Assembly: GCA_905477565.1 (NCBI GenBank)
Contig: CAJQGO010000206.1
Span: forward strand, 1 to 7,562
Length of the DNA: 7,562 bases
Direction: 5' to 3'
Source of the DNA: an uncultured Planctomycetota bacterium
GTDB lineage: Bacteria > Planctomycetota > Planctomycetia > Pirellulales > UBA1268
In this document: piece by piece, positions 6,471 through 7,562 of the stretch
Numbering within the stretch: the stretch's first letter is position 1
How the letters are laid out: every line of letters begins with the position of its first letter
The notes under the pieces: generated by a model
Database searches by the model: none
The model's input: only the letters and a program-made list of their open reading frames with translations
What the model was told of the DNA's origin: nothing
Program-made: the position numbers and the translations under genes

Positions 6471-7562
6471 TCAATGCCCCAGTCGTGTTTCAACACTCCG
6501 GCGATGGGCCGTCAGGCCTTCCGTTTCGGCAAGAAGCTGAATATCATCGGCCATTTCAGCCAGATCAGCTTCTGCCAACGCAATCACACTCCCACTCCGG
6601 AGAAAATGATTTGCCGATAAACCCGCAGCAAATCTCGCTGTACCGCCTGTTGGCAGCACATGAGACGGCCCCGCTGCATAGTCACCTGCAGCAACCGGAC
6701 TGTGCGGCCCAAGGAATGCCGCACCAGCATGCCGTATGGTCTTAAGTGTCGCCTCGGGATCCTGAGTATCAATCGAGAGATGCTCGGCAGCAAGTTCATC
6801 AGCAAGCTCCGCCGATTCTTCATTATTTCGAGTAATGACTATGGCCCCAAATCGCTTAAGACTGTCCTGAGTCAATTCAGCCCGTTCAAGAGTTTCCAAC
6901 CTTCTTGAGAGCACCGACTCGACTTCATCTGCGAGTGACTTACTTGCAGTCAACAGAATGGCTGATCCGGGCGAATGCTCTGCTTGGGCCAGCATATCAG
7001 CAGAGATTGTTTCAGCGTTTCCGTTCTCATCGGCAACAACAACTATTTCACTTGGGCCGGCAATTGAATCAATTGCAACATCCCCGTAAACGAATTCTTT
7101 CGCCAAAGCAACAAACAGATTCCCTGGGCCAACGACGATGTCAACTCGTTTAAGATTTTCGACACCATAGGCCATTGCAGCAACCGCCTGAGCACCACCT
7201 ACCCGAAGGACAGTAGAAACACCTAATTCGTGGCACGTCGCAAGCACATGCTCATTTTCTGAGCCAAACTTTGTTGGTGGAGCAACGACAACAATTTCAG
7301 GAACACCTGCTACCTGAGCCGGTACCACAGTCATGAGAAGTGTTGATGGATAGGCTGCCGCGCCACCAGGTACACATACACCGACTCGATCAAGTGGAAG
7401 GTACCGCTGCCGCAGGCTCCCTCCGCCACTTAACTGAATACATACATCAGATGGCAGAATCTTCTCCTGGAAATTCTTGACTCGCTCCCGCACTCTTCTG
7501 ATCGCAGCGAGAAATTCTGGTGCAACGCTCCGGTGAGCTTTTTCAAGAGTCTGGAGTGGAAC
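6471..7562 (-). CDS. hisD: Histidinol dehydrogenase, 5' end beyond the window
   Basis: By family, this Zn enzyme carries out the last two oxidations of histidine synthesis, turning L-histidinol into L-histidine with two NAD. The minus frame is open from the right edge, giving 363 residues and a TGA stop. Family length is about 430, so roughly 60-70 N-terminal residues and the start are missing. Visible in order are an N-terminal helix segment with EKAHRSVAPEFLAAI, LDRVGVCVPGGAAAYPSTL, GGAQAVAAMAYG, VVGPGNLFVALAK, AGPSEIVVVAD, MLAQAEHSPGS, AAEHLSID, HSPVAAGDYAAGPSHVLPT and EGLTAHRRSVETR. The Gln and His of AQAEH, the Asp of GDYAAG and the His of LTAHR correspond to the known Zn ligands. The Glu-His of AAEHL is the expected catalytic pair. 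An internal GTG at 7493 is not the start, because upstream codons align with the family. It is the first gene of the hisD-hisC-hisB order visible here. Confidence 0.96.
   Translation of the reverse strand, partial: VPLQTLEKAHRSVAPEFLAAIRRVRERVKNFQEKILPSDVCIQLSGGGSLRQRYLPLDRVGVCVPGGAAAYPSTLLMTVVPAQVAGVPEIVVVAPPTKFGSENEHVLATCHELGVSTVLRVGGAQAVAAMAYGVENLKRVDIVVGPGNLFVALAKEFVYGDVAIDSIAGPSEIVVVADENGNAETISADMLAQAEHSPGSAILLTASKSLADEVESVLSRRLETLERAELTQDSLKRFGAIVITRNNEESAELADELAAEHLSIDTQDPEATLKTIRHAGAAFLGPHSPVAAGDYAAGPSHVLPTGGTARFAAGLSANHFLRSGSVIALAEADLAEMADDIQLLAETEGLTAHRRSVETRLGH

Noticed and set aside
6135..6620. 161-residue plus-strand open frame across the hisC start, the gap and the hisD end
   Set aside because: It is antisense to both his genes. 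It has no recognisable domain, and both opposite frames match known families.
1..7562. Search by eye for CRISPR arrays, tRNA or rRNA genes, transposases, toxin-antitoxin or defence genes
   Set aside because: No regular repeats, RNA gene signatures or such protein motifs were seen. All long frames are explained by core-metabolism genes.

Overview
The window looks like a stretch of ordinary core-metabolism chromosome from a free-living bacterium with roughly balanced GC content. The best guess is a member of the Planctomycetota or a related lineage. That rests on gene style only: a PPi-type phosphofructokinase, single-domain HisB, a stand-alone NnrD, and GTG starts. No marker gene fixes the taxonomy. 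Six protein-coding genes fill almost all of it. Two are cut by the window edges: nnrD at the left and hisD at the right. I see no RNA gene, mobile element, CRISPR array or phage gene.

Layout from left to right. Positions 1-910 (minus) hold nnrD, the ADP/ATP-dependent NAD(P)H-hydrate dehydratase of nicotinamide-nucleotide repair. A 214-bp divergent intergenic region follows, with overlapping inverted repeats built from GGGCC half-sites. Next, on the plus strand, come accB (biotin carboxyl carrier protein) and accC (biotin carboxylase), which together make the biotin carboxylation half of acetyl-CoA carboxylase. A third plus-strand gene encodes a phosphofructokinase whose active-site motifs (GGDD and PKTIDND) mark it as pyrophosphate-dependent. 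It ends at a strong hairpin terminator at 4596-4636 that lies exactly between two convergent transcription units.

From the right edge inward, on the minus strand, is a histidine-biosynthesis cluster hisD-hisC-hisB. It encodes histidinol dehydrogenase (N-terminus off the window), histidinol-phosphate aminotransferase and imidazoleglycerol-phosphate dehydratase, which act at steps 9-10, 8 and 7 respectively (counting HisD's two oxidations as the last two steps). hisC and hisB are tightly coupled, with the hisB ribosome binding site overlapping the hisC stop codon. hisD and hisC are separated by a 118-bp gap.

The catalytic residues I could check by eye are present in all six genes and no frame is broken. 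I did not find a previously undescribed system. The points worth a second look are regulatory: the inverted-repeat cluster upstream of accB, the shared bidirectional terminator, and the in-frame hisC/hisB junction.
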